A program made the position numbers and the translations under genes. Under the pieces are notes generated by a model that saw nothing but the letters and a program-made list of their open reading frames with translations, was not told the DNA's origin and ran no database searches. Source: a virus. From it: a stretch of 64,000 nucleotides of DNA. Every line of letters starts with the position of its first letter. The stretch's first letter is position 1. Positions 39,386 through 47,404 of this stretch are shown one piece after another. The DNA is taken from positions 62,001-126,000 of IMG/VR virus record IMGVR_UViG_3300005537_000002. The stretch is one strand, 5' to 3'.

Positions 39386-39619
39386 ATGTCTCCGTACTAC
39401 ATCGATACATTTGTAGGGTTAATTATTGTTGTTGCTACTTTCACGATACCGTCTATCATCTCCCAACTTAAGAGTTGGCGAGTTGACATCGAGGTAGAGC
39501 ACACTAAACAGGAGGAGCTACGTCTAAAGCAACTCGAGTTAGAGGTGCAACTAAAGGGTCAGCCTAAAGAAGCCGTAGAAGAACAGGGTTGGCAGTACCT
39601 TCCCCCACAAGGGAGGTAG
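39386..39619 (+). CDS. Single-pass membrane protein with coiled coil
   Basis: Start codons at 39380 (TTG), 39383 and 39386 are all possible; 39386 has the best distance from GAAAGGG. One helix (about residues 6-25) is followed by a coiled coil (EHTKQEELRLKQLELEVQL). Not recognised. Confidence 0.55.
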   Translation: MSPYYIDTFVGLIIVVATFTIPSIISQLKSWRVDIEVEHTKQEELRLKQLELEVQLKGQPKEAVEEQGWQYLPPQGR

Positions 39620-39622
39620 AGT

Positions 39623-40000
39623 ATGTCAGAAGGGGAGTCTGTACCAGTAGATGAAGAACTGTTAGATAAGCTGTGCGAGAACTTTCGGTTCTACCTTATT
39701 AGGGTAGCAGATATGTGGTGGAGAGCTCATAAGGATGCGTGGCCGGAGGATCCTAACCAGTTCAAGATACCCGAAGCTCTTGCGGAGGTGTTGCACTCTT
39801 CTATGGAAGGTTGGGTGGTAGCACACTGGGACGAGTGGAGAGCTGTAGTGGGTTCGGGTAGTGTACTAGTAGGTCACGACGTAAAGAAAGAGTACGTTCT
39901 TCAGGTAATGGGGGAAGACCTGAGAATGTTGCGTAATGAGGGCTACGTTAGCTCACCACATTGGGTGAGTACGGGACCTAGTGAAGATCAACCGGAGTAG
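39623..40000 (+). CDS. Hypothetical Trp-rich protein, 125 aa
   Basis: The ATG follows GGGAGG by 6 bases. The first half is acidic and helical with several Trp (VADMWWRAHKDAW, MEGWVVAHWDEW). No motif is known to me. It is the last gene before the terminator/promoter module at 40012. Confidence 0.55.
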   Translation: MSEGESVPVDEELLDKLCENFRFYLIRVADMWWRAHKDAWPEDPNQFKIPEALAEVLHSSMEGWVVAHWDEWRAVVGSGSVLVGHDVKKEYVLQVMGEDLRMLRNEGYVSSPHWVSTGPSEDQPE

Positions 40001-40011
40001 TTACGTAGTAG

Positions 40012-40041
40012 AGTAGGCGAATATGTTCGCCTACTTGTTTT
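40012..40041 (+). terminator. Terminator whose T-run is the next -35
   Basis: AGTAGGCGAA (40012-40021) pairs with TTCGCCTACT (40026-40035), and the following TGTTTTC belongs to the next promoter. Confidence 0.85.
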
Positions 40042-40064
40042 CAAACGTTTGTATATATTATAAT
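40035..40064 (+). promoter_or_regulatory. Promoter TTGTTT-18-TATAAT
   Basis: TTGTTT 40035-40040 begins on the last base of the terminator stem. TATAAT is at 40059-40064. Confidence 0.85.
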
Positions 40065-40103
40065 ATAAACGACCACAATTTATAAACAAAGGAGGTTACG
40101 GAC

Positions 40104-40427
40104 ATGTTGCTAGACAACTCTAATAGCACACCGTCAGCTGTGTACGCTCGTGCAGTGTCAGAAGCATTCGGCGAGATTGAGGAGATTTGTAATACGTATG
40201 TAGTAGGCCCGCGTATGTTAGGCATGATTGAAGTCGTATTACAGGATCTAATTGACAGAGTCGGTAGGGACATTGAGAGTAGGTGGCTAGATATGCGGTT
40301 GCGAGAGACGCAAGAGGCTCATAATACAATGATGCAAGCCTTATTCGCTGGCCTTGGTATGAGAGAACCCGTAGACGCTGTCGTTGTGCCAGTAGAGTAC
40401 GAAACTGCGGAGAACGGAGACGAGTGA
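40104..40427 (+). CDS. Hypothetical helical protein, 107 aa
   Basis: ATG 40104 follows AAAGGAGG. The sequence is helical (SEAFGEIEEICNTYV, MIEVVLQDLIDRVGRDIESRWL) with a short acidic C-terminus. Not recognised. First gene of the operon from 40035. Confidence 0.6.
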   Translation: MLLDNSNSTPSAVYARAVSEAFGEIEEICNTYVVGPRMLGMIEVVLQDLIDRVGRDIESRWLDMRLRETQEAHNTMMQALFAGLGMREPVDAVVVPVEYETAENGDE

Positions 40428-40717
40428 TGTCGGTCAAGCATGTTTCACATACAAGGGAGGAGTTACTAGAACTGATACCACTGAAGCTGAAGACGTATCC
40501 CGCTCTAGCGGCAGGACTTTTACTAAAGTTGTTTCAGGGTACACCAGCAGATAATGTCCACTATGCTTTAGAGCGACTTAGAGCGGATGGTATAGTTTTA
40601 CGGGCTGCTATACCAACTGGTAAGGATATCGTCGCAGTATACTACCATAGAACCTCTACTGTGTTTATAGAAGCGTTTTATAATGCCCAGTTCGGAGACC
40701 GATGGAGTAGATACTAG
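40427..40717 (+). CDS. Winged-helix-like protein, paralogue of 43246
   Basis: GTG 40424 and ATG 40427 are both possible starts. The protein has the layout of a small winged helix: TREELLELIPLKLKTYPALAAGLLLKLF, then NVHYALERLRADGIVLRAAI and a beta hairpin KDIVAVYYHR. The protein at 43246 follows the same plan (VRFVLNHLVSIGLLKAALI-like segment, LELVFYRIESS) and a shared C-terminal YGQSW/FGDRW. A DNA-binding role is an inference. Confidence 0.55.
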   Translation: MSVKHVSHTREELLELIPLKLKTYPALAAGLLLKLFQGTPADNVHYALERLRADGIVLRAAIPTGKDIVAVYYHRTSTVFIEAFYNAQFGDRWSRY

Positions 40718-41255
40718 AAGGGGTGTTGCTATAAAAATATGGACGCTTGACCGTAACTGGTGGGAGTGTTTTCGTGCGTTAGACACCCAACGGTTGCTGG
40801 CGCAACATTTTGAGCATCATACGATACTGTCGATGGTAGCTAGGGGTAGACGTTGGAAAGGCTGGGAGGAGCCTCAGTATAGGTTTGAGTTGGTAAGCTT
40901 GCATGATATGATAGTCGAGGAGCTACGAGTACGTAAGATGCCTTCTGGACTTAAGCATCTGACACCAGTCGAGCATGAAGTGTGCGTAGATGAGCAGCGA
41001 ACGTATCCTATCACCGATGACATGTTAGAGGACGAACGTTGGGCCTTAACATGTCGTTGGAATGGGGTGTATAAAGGTAGAGACGAACCTCCGTTTTGGT
41101 GGTTGGGGTATGAAGAGCGTTATCAAGCACAGGGAGGTGTCTGCCTTCATAACGGTGACGTAGAACGTATCGACAGCGACACCTACCTGTGCTTACTCTG
41201 CAAGCAGTTCACACGAGAAGCTGGAACTAAGTTATGGGAGCCAAAAAGAAAGTGA
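40683..41255 (+). CDS. Hypothetical protein with C-terminal Cys/His cluster
   Basis: The start is uncertain; ATG 40683 overlaps the previous gene by 35 bases and has a weak ribosome site, but no better in-frame codon exists. The 190 residues are Trp-rich in the middle (EEPQYRFEL, FWWLGYEERY). The C-terminus holds CLHNGDVERIDSDTYLCLLC, a CxH...CxxC pattern that may bind zinc. Not recognised. Confidence 0.5.
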   Translation: MPSSETDGVDTRRGVAIKIWTLDRNWWECFRALDTQRLLAQHFEHHTILSMVARGRRWKGWEEPQYRFELVSLHDMIVEELRVRKMPSGLKHLTPVEHEVCVDEQRTYPITDDMLEDERWALTCRWNGVYKGRDEPPFWWLGYEERYQAQGGVCLHNGDVERIDSDTYLCLLCKQFTREAGTKLWEPKRK

Positions 41256-41617
41256 GTAAGCAGATGTTGACGACGTTGCAAAACTTCATTTGGGAACGAG
41301 TTCCTCCTGGCAGGATTGCTGCTAGATTCAAACATGAGTTGAGAGTACAGTTAGGGGTAAAGCCCTTTATGTCGGTCTCGTTAGATGAGGACGGTGTTAA
41401 GCAGTACGAAACGCTGCTGTCATCAGTGGTAGTAGCAGACTTTATACAACACATGCAAGAGCATGAAGCTGCTTACTGGTCGTCTTTAGGTTACGATCCA
41501 CCGCTAGTAACAGCGGCGACAGCATACGCGATAGCACTAGGCATACCGACTGTGCTATCAGAGATCTTCCAGAACAGCGTGTTGATGAGAGCCTGGACAA
41601 AGGAGACAGAAGAATGA
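41252..41617 (+). CDS. Hypothetical protein, tandem paralogue of 41614
   Basis: The GTG at 41252 overlaps the previous stop (GTGA) and gives an N-terminus that aligns with the next protein: MLTTLQNFIWERVPP versus MMTLQEFIQQFVPS, then a shared LRVQLGVK versus LKSEWGIK. Both have a helix with the pattern VVADFIQHMQEHEAAYW versus IAHEYVRVMQGADENYW. The pair looks like a tandem duplication. Function is unknown. Confidence 0.6.
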   Translation: MSKQMLTTLQNFIWERVPPGRIAARFKHELRVQLGVKPFMSVSLDEDGVKQYETLLSSVVVADFIQHMQEHEAAYWSSLGYDPPLVTAATAYAIALGIPTVLSEIFQNSVLMRAWTKETEE

Positions 41618-41952
41618 TGACGCTACAAGAGTTTATACAGCAGTTTGTACCTTCGTTGTCTCTTCAACTTCGGTTTCTACACTCGTTGAAGTCCGAGTGG
41701 GGTATTAAGTCCGATCTTAACCTACAGCACACGTTGAACGCAGCTGACCTAGACGAGTGTAAAGATGTACTAGCTCAAGAGATAGCACACGAGTACGTAC
41801 GTGTTATGCAGGGAGCTGACGAGAACTATTGGAATAGTGTGAAGGACGATGAACTTCGAGGGATAGCTATTCAGCACATACTTGATGGCGTCGTAGGCGA
41901 TCTAGCGGAAGTAGTTTTCGGTAAGAGTAAGATCTTTAGCGATGAGGAGTAG
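41614..41952 (+). CDS. Hypothetical protein, tandem paralogue of 41252
   Basis: It starts with ATGATG overlapping the previous stop. It is 112 residues, helical and acidic at the end. Its similarity to the upstream gene runs across most of the length. Confidence 0.6.
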   Translation: MMTLQEFIQQFVPSLSLQLRFLHSLKSEWGIKSDLNLQHTLNAADLDECKDVLAQEIAHEYVRVMQGADENYWNSVKDDELRGIAIQHILDGVVGDLAEVVFGKSKIFSDEE

Positions 41953-41954
41953 GG

Positions 41955-42287
41955 ATGGCTATGACTCTAGGGAATGAATTGGAACGTATGATTCACGACG
42001 TCTTGTTGAAGGGGGGGTTCAGCGACTTTGTGACCCGACAGGTGTACGGTCGTAGGGGTGTGATAGTGTTCTATTCCGACCCTACCGGCGTGCAGATGTC
42101 TTCGCTCGAGAGAAAGCACAAGGTCGGTGGGATCTGTGACAGACTCATCAAATATGGGTTACCTGCTGAATACGACTGGTACCTCGGGTCGTACGTCTGT
42201 GTAGTATCTTTTAGGGAGGAGATTCCACCGTATGTAACTGCAGCAGAGGAAGATTGCGAGGAAGAGCAGTATGAAGAGACTGCCTGA
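41955..42287 (+). CDS. Hypothetical protein, 110 aa
   Basis: ATG 41955 follows GAGGAGTAGGG. The protein is alpha/beta with a hydrophobic core (GRRGVIVFYSDPTGVQ, DWYLGSYVCVVSF) and a very acidic tail (EEDCEEEQYEE). No family is recognised. Last gene before the promoter at 42320. Confidence 0.55.
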   Translation: MAMTLGNELERMIHDVLLKGGFSDFVTRQVYGRRGVIVFYSDPTGVQMSSLERKHKVGGICDRLIKYGLPAEYDWYLGSYVCVVSFREEIPPYVTAAEEDCEEEQYEETA

Positions 42288-42312
42288 CGAGTAAGTGAGG
42301 TTAGCCTAGGGG

Positions 42313-42349
42313 TAGCCTCTTGTAAAAGCAGGAGGCTATATTTTATAAT
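42313..42349 (+). promoter_or_regulatory. Promoter TTGTAA-18-TATAAT, -35 inside an inverted repeat
   Basis: TTGTAA 42320-42325 and TATAAT 42344-42349. TAGCCTC (42313-42319) and GAGGCTA (42332-42338) are complementary and place the -35 in a loop. Confidence 0.75.
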
Positions 42350-42389
42350 TATAGTATAAACATCGTTGGCACGCGATAGGAGCACAGGT

Positions 42390-42992
42390 ATGCAGACCGG
42401 TATCCCCGACTACGACCGTTGGTACGTGGAACAAGCCCCTTACATTCAGGTAAGCTGGGCACAGATCATCGACGCTGTGCTATGCCGGCTTAGGACTGGA
42501 GTAACAGCGACTGACTTAGCGGGTATTAGATGGAGTGTCGCAGTAGACTTTGTGACACTGACTAAATCTCCTGATCCGATTAAGTACGCAATAGCGTACG
42601 CAGCAGTAGAAGGGGAGGAGTTCCACGACAACCGGGGAGAGTTTCCACAAGCTACATGGAAGAAGTTACTATGGGATATAAGGGTATCCCATATGGAAGG
42701 TTGCGCGGTAGGAGAGCTGTATGAACGTCATTATACGTCTTGGAGGTATTTTGAGGAGCTTTGGTTCCTCGACCCTATTAAGTACTCTTACTTGCATGAC
42801 GGTATGCAGTTGGAGAACCCCTCAGACAGTCAGTTGCTTGAAATCACGCACTATTGGGCTAGTGCGATCATGACTCGAGTAGACTACGTCAGCTTTCCGG
42901 ATAGAGCGTATGACCAGTGGCTGACAGCTAAACTAAGGCAACCCGGAGCTATAAGTAGACTACAGGAGAAACTGTTGGAGTTTTTAGCATAA
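42390..42992 (+). CDS. Hypothetical protein, 200 aa
   Basis: ATG 42390 follows TAGGAG. The protein is helical with Trp-rich segments (IPDYDRWYVEQAP, TSWRYFEELWFLDPIKY). No motif is recognised. Its stop overlaps the next ATG. Confidence 0.6.
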   Translation: MQTGIPDYDRWYVEQAPYIQVSWAQIIDAVLCRLRTGVTATDLAGIRWSVAVDFVTLTKSPDPIKYAIAYAAVEGEEFHDNRGEFPQATWKKLLWDIRVSHMEGCAVGELYERHYTSWRYFEELWFLDPIKYSYLHDGMQLENPSDSQLLEITHYWASAIMTRVDYVSFPDRAYDQWLTAKLRQPGAISRLQEKLLEFLA

Positions 42993-43249
42993 TGGTACTA
43001 GTATCCGGTAGGGACGTAGACAGTATCTGTAGGTCGATCGACTTCATATGCGACGGGGTGCATAGCAACTGGTCGTTTTCAGCTAGTTTCCTGCTACCGT
43101 TTTCGTATGAACAGGTGGTAGCTATTCAGGAGTTTGTAGCTACCTTCTTACGTATACCGTCTGCGGCTACTGCAGGGCTTATCCAGATAGAGGTGAGGAT
43201 GCCGGGTAATCCTCATACAGTGACAGCGTATATAGGTAGAGTTGAGTGA
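42992..43249 (+). CDS. Hypothetical protein, 85 aa
   Basis: The ATG begins on the last base of the previous TAA. The small protein has a hydrophobic centre (FSASFLLPFSYEQVVAIQEFVATF) but is not clearly a membrane protein. It overlaps the next GTG by 4 bases. Confidence 0.5.
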   Translation: MVLVSGRDVDSICRSIDFICDGVHSNWSFSASFLLPFSYEQVVAIQEFVATFLRIPSAATAGLIQIEVRMPGNPHTVTAYIGRVE

Positions 43250-43560
43250 AGAAGAGCTACACGACAGACGACTTGAAGGTCGCCATACCAAAAACGTTGA
43301 AGATGCTACTAACTGCGACCGTTGGCAGCCTACGATCTCGTATGCCAAAGTCCAAAGTAGCTGATATAAGGTTTGTACTAAACCACTTAGTAAGTATAGG
43401 ACTTCTAAAGGCGGCACTTATACCTGCGGAGACGCATACAGGGTTAGAACTCGTCTTTTACCGTATAGAGTCCTCGGATGAAGTAGAAGCACTATACAAC
43501 TACTACTACGGTCAGTCTTGGGTCCCTTACAGGCTAGCAAGTATGGAGGAGGTAACGTAG
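43246..43560 (+). CDS. Winged-helix-like protein, paralogue of 40427
   Basis: The GTGA start overlaps the previous stop. The 104-residue protein shares the plan of the 40427 product: basic start, helical part, VLNHLVSIGLLKAALIPAE, a beta hairpin and YGQSW near the end. The putative recognition helix is basic (RSRMPKSKVADIR), so DNA binding is possible. Confidence 0.55.
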   Translation: MKKSYTTDDLKVAIPKTLKMLLTATVGSLRSRMPKSKVADIRFVLNHLVSIGLLKAALIPAETHTGLELVFYRIESSDEVEALYNYYYGQSWVPYRLASMEEVT

Positions 43561-44013
43561 TTGGCAAGTCAAACAGCACCTCGTTTAGCGGATACGGAGT
43601 TTGCAAATCGGTTACATCACGAGCTCTGGCCCTTTCACGGACATCCTAACGGTCCTAGGATGGCACAGATGGGTAACATTATGCAGGACCTGTCTAACTT
43701 AGCACAGGAGGGTGTGTACGTAGAACCCTCTTCCGTACGAGAGTACGTCTCGCTGAACCATCCTGAACTGAGTACGGGTAAGGATGTGGAGGAGTATGCA
43801 AAACTAGTGATGAAGGCTCACGTATTCTATCACCGGGAGATGCGAGACGTTGGTGAGACTCTAGCTAGGTCTAGCAAGCAGGAAGCTGTCAATGACAACG
43901 TTGCTACTACCAGGCCTAAGCTGCCTGTTAAGTCTATTGTACTGCATACGACTTGGATAGTTGTGTTTGTAGTCTGCATCGCAGTGATAGTGTTATACAT
44001 GCTACAGTCATAA
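43561..44013 (+). CDS. Tail-anchored membrane protein, 150 aa
   Basis: TTG 43561 follows GGAGG. The first 120 residues are soluble and helical, and the last 24 form one membrane helix (VLHTTWIVVFVVCIAVIVLYML). It is therefore likely a C-terminally anchored cytoplasmic protein. Not recognised. Confidence 0.6.
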   Translation: MASQTAPRLADTEFANRLHHELWPFHGHPNGPRMAQMGNIMQDLSNLAQEGVYVEPSSVREYVSLNHPELSTGKDVEEYAKLVMKAHVFYHREMRDVGETLARSSKQEAVNDNVATTRPKLPVKSIVLHTTWIVVFVVCIAVIVLYMLQS

Positions 44014-44023
44014 GGGAGGTTTC

Positions 44024-44389
44024 GTGGACCACACACCATACGCACAGGAAGAGCTTCCGTATAGAGTCCCCAAACACGTGTGGGACAGAGCTAAGGAATT
44101 GTCGTACAAACTGCACGCTTTCGACTTAGAATCCGAGATGGATGCTGAAGATTGGTATCAGTGGGGCTTCATGTGGGCATGGGACTGCGTCCGTAGAGCA
44201 TACGCCGACTACTTACTAGAGGTCTGTACAGAGTCACTGGTCCAACTAATGCGAGGGCAACTCCAGTACGCTGTGCTATTCGACTCGCTGTTTAAGTCCG
44301 GCAACGATACACTATTCCCACTCGACATGGACGTCGGACTCGAACTCGCTAATTACGTGTGGTGTGAGCTGAAAGACTTGCCAAAGTAG
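44024..44389 (+). CDS. Hypothetical protein, paralogue of 58511
   Basis: GTG 44024 follows GGGAGG. The 121-residue protein resembles the product of 58511. Both have ELSYKLHAFDLE versus TVYAQQLTGTHFD, a WYQWGFMWAWDCVRRAYADYLLE versus WREWAYDAMLVGIRRAFCEELIE helix, and GNDTLFPLDMDVGLEL versus GNDNLFPDNLGVDLDR. Each gene is followed by the same terminator/promoter module, so the gene and module were copied together. Confidence 0.65.
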   Translation: MDHTPYAQEELPYRVPKHVWDRAKELSYKLHAFDLESEMDAEDWYQWGFMWAWDCVRRAYADYLLEVCTESLVQLMRGQLQYAVLFDSLFKSGNDTLFPLDMDVGLELANYVWCELKDLPK

Positions 44390-44392
44390 GCT

Positions 44393-44432
44393 AACAAGAG
44401 GCCGAAAGCTATTATACTTTCGGCCTCTTGTT
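44393..44432 (+). terminator. Terminator of the duplicated module
   Basis: The 16-bp stem 44393-44408 with 44417-44432 (core AAGAGGCCGAAAG) ends in the TTGTT of the next -35. The same structure occurs at 58911. Confidence 0.9.
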
Positions 44433-44457
44433 TTCGATTGGGTGAATATTTTATAAT
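44428..44457 (+). promoter_or_regulatory. Promoter TTGTTT-18-TATAAT
   Basis: TTGTTT 44428-44433 and TATAAT 44452-44457; nearly identical to the promoter at 58945. Confidence 0.9.
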
Positions 44458-44498
44458 ATAAATAGAAAATAAAATACTAGTTCCACAAGGAGGATACA

Positions 44499-44873
44499 TT
44501 GTCTAGGGAAGACCTTATTAGCAAACTACAACGTGCTTTAGAGTTTGCTATAGCAAACGATGCCGAAATCGCACAGTCTCTTGCTAACGTCCGTATATTG
44601 GGTGAGGCTTCTGAACCTGACTCTGCGGATGAGGGAATCATTACGCTACTAGAAAAAGTGGACCTTACGGAAGAGGCTCAAGAGATAGTCAACAAACACC
44701 CGTTGACTGACTCTATCGAGAGTGGGTACTTATACGACTTAGTCCTTAAGTACTACGGCAATCCGTATCAAAGGTCTGCCGGTGGTATGGTACGAGTATA
44801 CGGACTTGTACCGGGATCTGAAATACACTATCAAGTTTGGGACTATCCACCAGCTACAACAGAGGAGAACTAA
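44499..44873 (+). CDS. Hypothetical acidic protein, 124 aa
   Basis: TTG 44499 follows AAGGAGG. The protein starts with a helix (REDLISKLQRALEFAIAND) and is acidic throughout. Not recognised. First gene of the operon from 44428. Confidence 0.6.
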   Translation: MSREDLISKLQRALEFAIANDAEIAQSLANVRILGEASEPDSADEGIITLLEKVDLTEEAQEIVNKHPLTDSIESGYLYDLVLKYYGNPYQRSAGGMVRVYGLVPGSEIHYQVWDYPPATTEEN

Positions 44874-44877
44874 CACA

Positions 44878-45237
44878 ATGACAACAGTAGACGACCTGAT
44901 CGACCAGTTACTGTCACTGCAAGAGGACGGGTACGGAGCTCAAGAAGTGAAGATTGTGTACCAACCGAGCTACCCGGTGATGACTCACCTTCGACAGGTA
45001 GTTAGCGAGGAGGAGTATACGGTCGCACTCATACAAAGAGACACTGAGGAGGAGATAGAGCACGTAGAGGGGGGTAAAGAAGAGGAAGCGATGAAGTATG
45101 AAGGTGACTCGGAGTTGGTGGCTACGCTCAAACGCTTACGAGCGATGGAGTTCGAGAGAGGTGATTGTGTCTATATTCTAGCCGGTGATGGTGGAGGATA
45201 TGCACCATCTCACATCTACGACTCTACGGGTTGGTAG
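44878..45237 (+). CDS. Hypothetical protein, 119 aa
   Basis: The ATG at 44878 follows GAGGAG, fixing the start inside a longer frame. The product begins TTVDDLIDQLLSLQEDGYGAQEVKIVYQPSYP, a plan I recall from small proteins encoded by other phages, but I cannot name the family. The end is rich in Gly (AGDGGGYAPSH). Confidence 0.55.
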   Translation: MTTVDDLIDQLLSLQEDGYGAQEVKIVYQPSYPVMTHLRQVVSEEEYTVALIQRDTEEEIEHVEGGKEEEAMKYEGDSELVATLKRLRAMEFERGDCVYILAGDGGGYAPSHIYDSTGW

Positions 45238-45252
45238 AAAGGAATCTGTCCA

Positions 45253-45519
45253 ATGGATGAGATAAAAGAACTGCCAGCGTTCGAAGCTAGCATACACAGT
45301 ATACTGGTGAGAACTGGTCATAGACGTTTTGTAACGCTAGTACATAAGACGTTTGTAGCAGTCCTCTACTACAACATCGAGCATCTCGGTGACTATGATC
45401 GGGATGAGTATGTAGAGGGGCTTGAGCAGTATAGAGCCGTACTCGAAGCTAATGGATATAGAGTCATACTACAGGACTCTCCTCGGTCGAAACCGTGGCT
45501 GATGGTTGCTACCCTCTGA
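45253..45519 (+). CDS. Hypothetical protein, 88 aa
   Basis: ATG 45253 is preceded by GAAAGGA. A small alpha/beta protein with a hydrophobic strand (FVAVLYYNIEHL). Not recognised. Confidence 0.5.
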   Translation: MDEIKELPAFEASIHSILVRTGHRRFVTLVHKTFVAVLYYNIEHLGDYDRDEYVEGLEQYRAVLEANGYRVILQDSPRSKPWLMVATL

Positions 45520-45571
45520 GCTTAGTGAAGACGAAGTATATCGCAGTGATGACGCAGAGCCTTGATTGAGT

Positions 45572-45616
45572 ATAAAGTATACCATCTTGTTTTCACCGGA
45601 TGGTATACTTTATAAT
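45572..45616 (+). promoter_or_regulatory. Promoter TTGTTT-18-TATAAT inside a 14-bp inverted repeat
   Basis: TTGTTT 45587-45592 and TATAAT 45611-45616. ATAAAGTATACCAT (45572-45585) and its exact complement (45600-45613) enclose the -35 and reach into the -10. Confidence 0.8.
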
Positions 45617-45664
45617 ATATTATATAAATATAAAAATTCTTACACACCCAAAGGAGGTCCCCAT

Positions 45665-46321
45665 ATGTCACAACTTCAATTCCAACCAGATACGATACCA
45701 ACGAATCCAGACGACCTGACCTACGAAGCTAAGGGAGATGTGTTCCTTTTAGGTGAGGTGAAGAAAATGTCAACCTATTACGGTGGCGAATGCTTCAAGT
45801 GCGGTCGTAGCTTCAAGAAGGGGGATGAGATAGCGTTTGTGCCTAGGGGAAATGGTAGGGAAAGAGGTAGAGCGTATTGTCCAACGTTACTGTGCTTCTC
45901 TAACCCGGATACAGTACCGGAGACTCAGGAAGCACCGCTAACTGTGCCAGACGGGTACTACACAGTCGTCTTGAATGGTGATGAAACTGACTACGTTACC
46001 ATACGCATTTGGACCGGACTGTGGGGAGGAGATATACGTACAGTGTTGTCCCACTTGGTAGGACCGGATAACCAAGACCACTACTGCGGCTTTGCGTCTC
46101 TGGTCAATGGTAAAGTACGTATGTGGGCCAAATTTAAGGATAGCACGCGGCTACGCACCGCTGCTGAGTTCTTAATAGCAACGGACTCTCGTAAGGAAGC
46201 TAGTAAAACGTATGCTATGCAGTCTGGTCGTTGTGCTAGATGCAACCTGCCGCTGACAGTTCCGGCTAGCCTTCACGCAGGCTACGGTCCGATCTGCGCA
46301 GCAAAAGTAGGAGTATTGTAA
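45665..46321 (+). CDS. Double zinc-finger protein with DUF6011-like C-terminus
   Basis: The ATG at 45665 follows AAAGGAGG. Residues about 35-70 hold CFKCGRSFKKGDEI...RAYC, a zinc-finger-like pair. The C-terminal 40 residues have CARCNLPLTVPASLHAGYGPIC, which matches the DUF6011 pattern (CxxCxxxL..P.S...GxGPxC). The middle is an alpha/beta region with WTGLWGGD. Proteins of this kind are common in phages and their function is unknown. It is first in the operon after 45587. Confidence 0.65.
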   Translation: MSQLQFQPDTIPTNPDDLTYEAKGDVFLLGEVKKMSTYYGGECFKCGRSFKKGDEIAFVPRGNGRERGRAYCPTLLCFSNPDTVPETQEAPLTVPDGYYTVVLNGDETDYVTIRIWTGLWGGDIRTVLSHLVGPDNQDHYCGFASLVNGKVRMWAKFKDSTRLRTAAEFLIATDSRKEASKTYAMQSGRCARCNLPLTVPASLHAGYGPICAAKVGVL

Positions 46322-46645
46322 ATGAGGATGACTAAGTCGCGTCAAGCAGCTCAAACTGCTTGGGAGAAGTTAAAAGACCTAGCACGTGCTAGGTCTTATA
46401 CACAGACGTGGGAAGATAGGGCGTTCGTATTCGTGAGTGTGGGTCTTTACAACTTCCACATGTTTGACCTAACGTTTGCGGACCAGCAAATCTTGCAAAG
46501 CGACGCTGAGTTTGTAGAACTGGAAGATCAGCGACACGCGACATTGTATTGGGAGAGTGTAGACGACCGCAAGGCTATGGCAACCATATTGGGAGTTCTT
46601 ACACTGCCAGAGAAAGAGCTACCTAAAGAATGGCAGGTGGTATAA
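46322..46645 (+). CDS. Hypothetical protein, 107 aa
   Basis: The ATG directly follows the previous TAA. The basic N-terminus (RMTKSRQAAQTAWEKLKD) is followed by an acidic C-terminal half. A 24-base perfect palindrome (46374-46397) lies within its coding sequence. Not recognised. Confidence 0.55.
   Translation: MRMTKSRQAAQTAWEKLKDLARARSYTQTWEDRAFVFVSVGLYNFHMFDLTFADQQILQSDAEFVELEDQRHATLYWESVDDRKAMATILGVLTLPEKELPKEWQVV
46374..46397. repeat. 24-base perfect palindrome inside the 46322 gene
   Basis: Each 12-base half is the complement of the other, with no loop. The centre is TAGCACGTGCTA, which combines half-copies of the TAGCACAG octamer on both strands. Confidence 0.85.
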
Positions 46646-46646
46646 A

Positions 46647-46928
46647 ATGACTAGATACCTTTGGAAAGATGTCCGACGGGTGGTGATCTCCGACTGGGTG
46701 GAAGTCGACCAAGGACAACTTGAAGCGTTCGTAGAGAAGTGGAAGGAGGATCACCCGGAAGATCATAAGTACGCAGTTTACGCAGACAGACATTGGAAGT
46801 TACGTAGAGACGCGGTTAAGGCGTTCGTACAAGCACAGTTTGACGTGACGCACACGTTACCGGATTGGGTGATTGCTCAGGAAGAGTGGATAGTCATACA
46901 AGAAGTACTTATGGAAAGGGAGTTGTAA
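46647..46928 (+). CDS. Acidic small protein, family shared with 48066 and 48374
   Basis: Three proteins (46647, 48066, 48374) share a pattern: an acidic E-x-x-x-F-V-E/A segment (EAFVEKW / EDFLAQY / EAFVAEY), an A-x-x-x-F-I/V stretch (VKAFVQAQFD / VEAFIEEWL / IADFVEENF) and PDW/PNW near the C-terminus (LPDWVI, VPNWLD, LPDWAY). They look like paralogues. The function is unknown. This copy begins 2 bases after the previous gene. Confidence 0.65.
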   Translation: MTRYLWKDVRRVVISDWVEVDQGQLEAFVEKWKEDHPEDHKYAVYADRHWKLRRDAVKAFVQAQFDVTHTLPDWVIAQEEWIVIQEVLMEREL

Positions 46929-47402
46929 ATGACTTCCATATTCGACGATCGTGGAGGTAGTACTCCCATGTGGCCTACATTTAGGGGTGTAGACTTGAGC
47001 GAGGACGTAAAGGATGCAGTAGCTAGGGCGGTTAAGGGGTACATGTTTTTGACCGAAGGGATACAGGTCGGTAGTCACATGTTCGGTCTATCACATCACA
47101 AGTCCGTAATGTCGTTTGAGCTCTCTAAGATGTGCCGTCGGGCACATCTTAGCAGCGTAGGTCCGCTATACGTACTAGTAGCACTGTGTGAGTACGGTAA
47201 CGGACCTACGATTGGTATTGTACCTCATCTCTACCCTCAGTACCCACACGTACTGAGATTTGATGCTGTAGCGGTAGAACGCATCATGTTTGTATGCTAC
47301 CGACAGGTAGCATTAGCCGTATACGAAGCTAGTTCTTGTCCTACGCCAACGGAAGTGCTCAGCTTCCTACGCAAGGGGCAAGAGTTATATGGTACGAGGT
47401 GA
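46929..47402 (+). CDS. Hypothetical protein, 157 aa
   Basis: Its ATG follows the previous stop directly. The protein has a helical, partly hydrophobic middle (LSSVGPLYVLVALCEYG) and no recognisable motif. A 12-bp hairpin (47125-47152) lies inside. Confidence 0.55.
   Translation: MTSIFDDRGGSTPMWPTFRGVDLSEDVKDAVARAVKGYMFLTEGIQVGSHMFGLSHHKSVMSFELSKMCRRAHLSSVGPLYVLVALCEYGNGPTIGIVPHLYPQYPHVLRFDAVAVERIMFVCYRQVALAVYEASSCPTPTEVLSFLRKGQELYGTR
47125..47152. repeat. 12-bp perfect inverted repeat inside the 46929 gene
   Basis: CTAAGATGTGCC (47125-47136) pairs with GGCACATCTTAG (47141-47152) across a 4-base loop. Confidence 0.8.
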
Positions 47403-47404
47403 GT

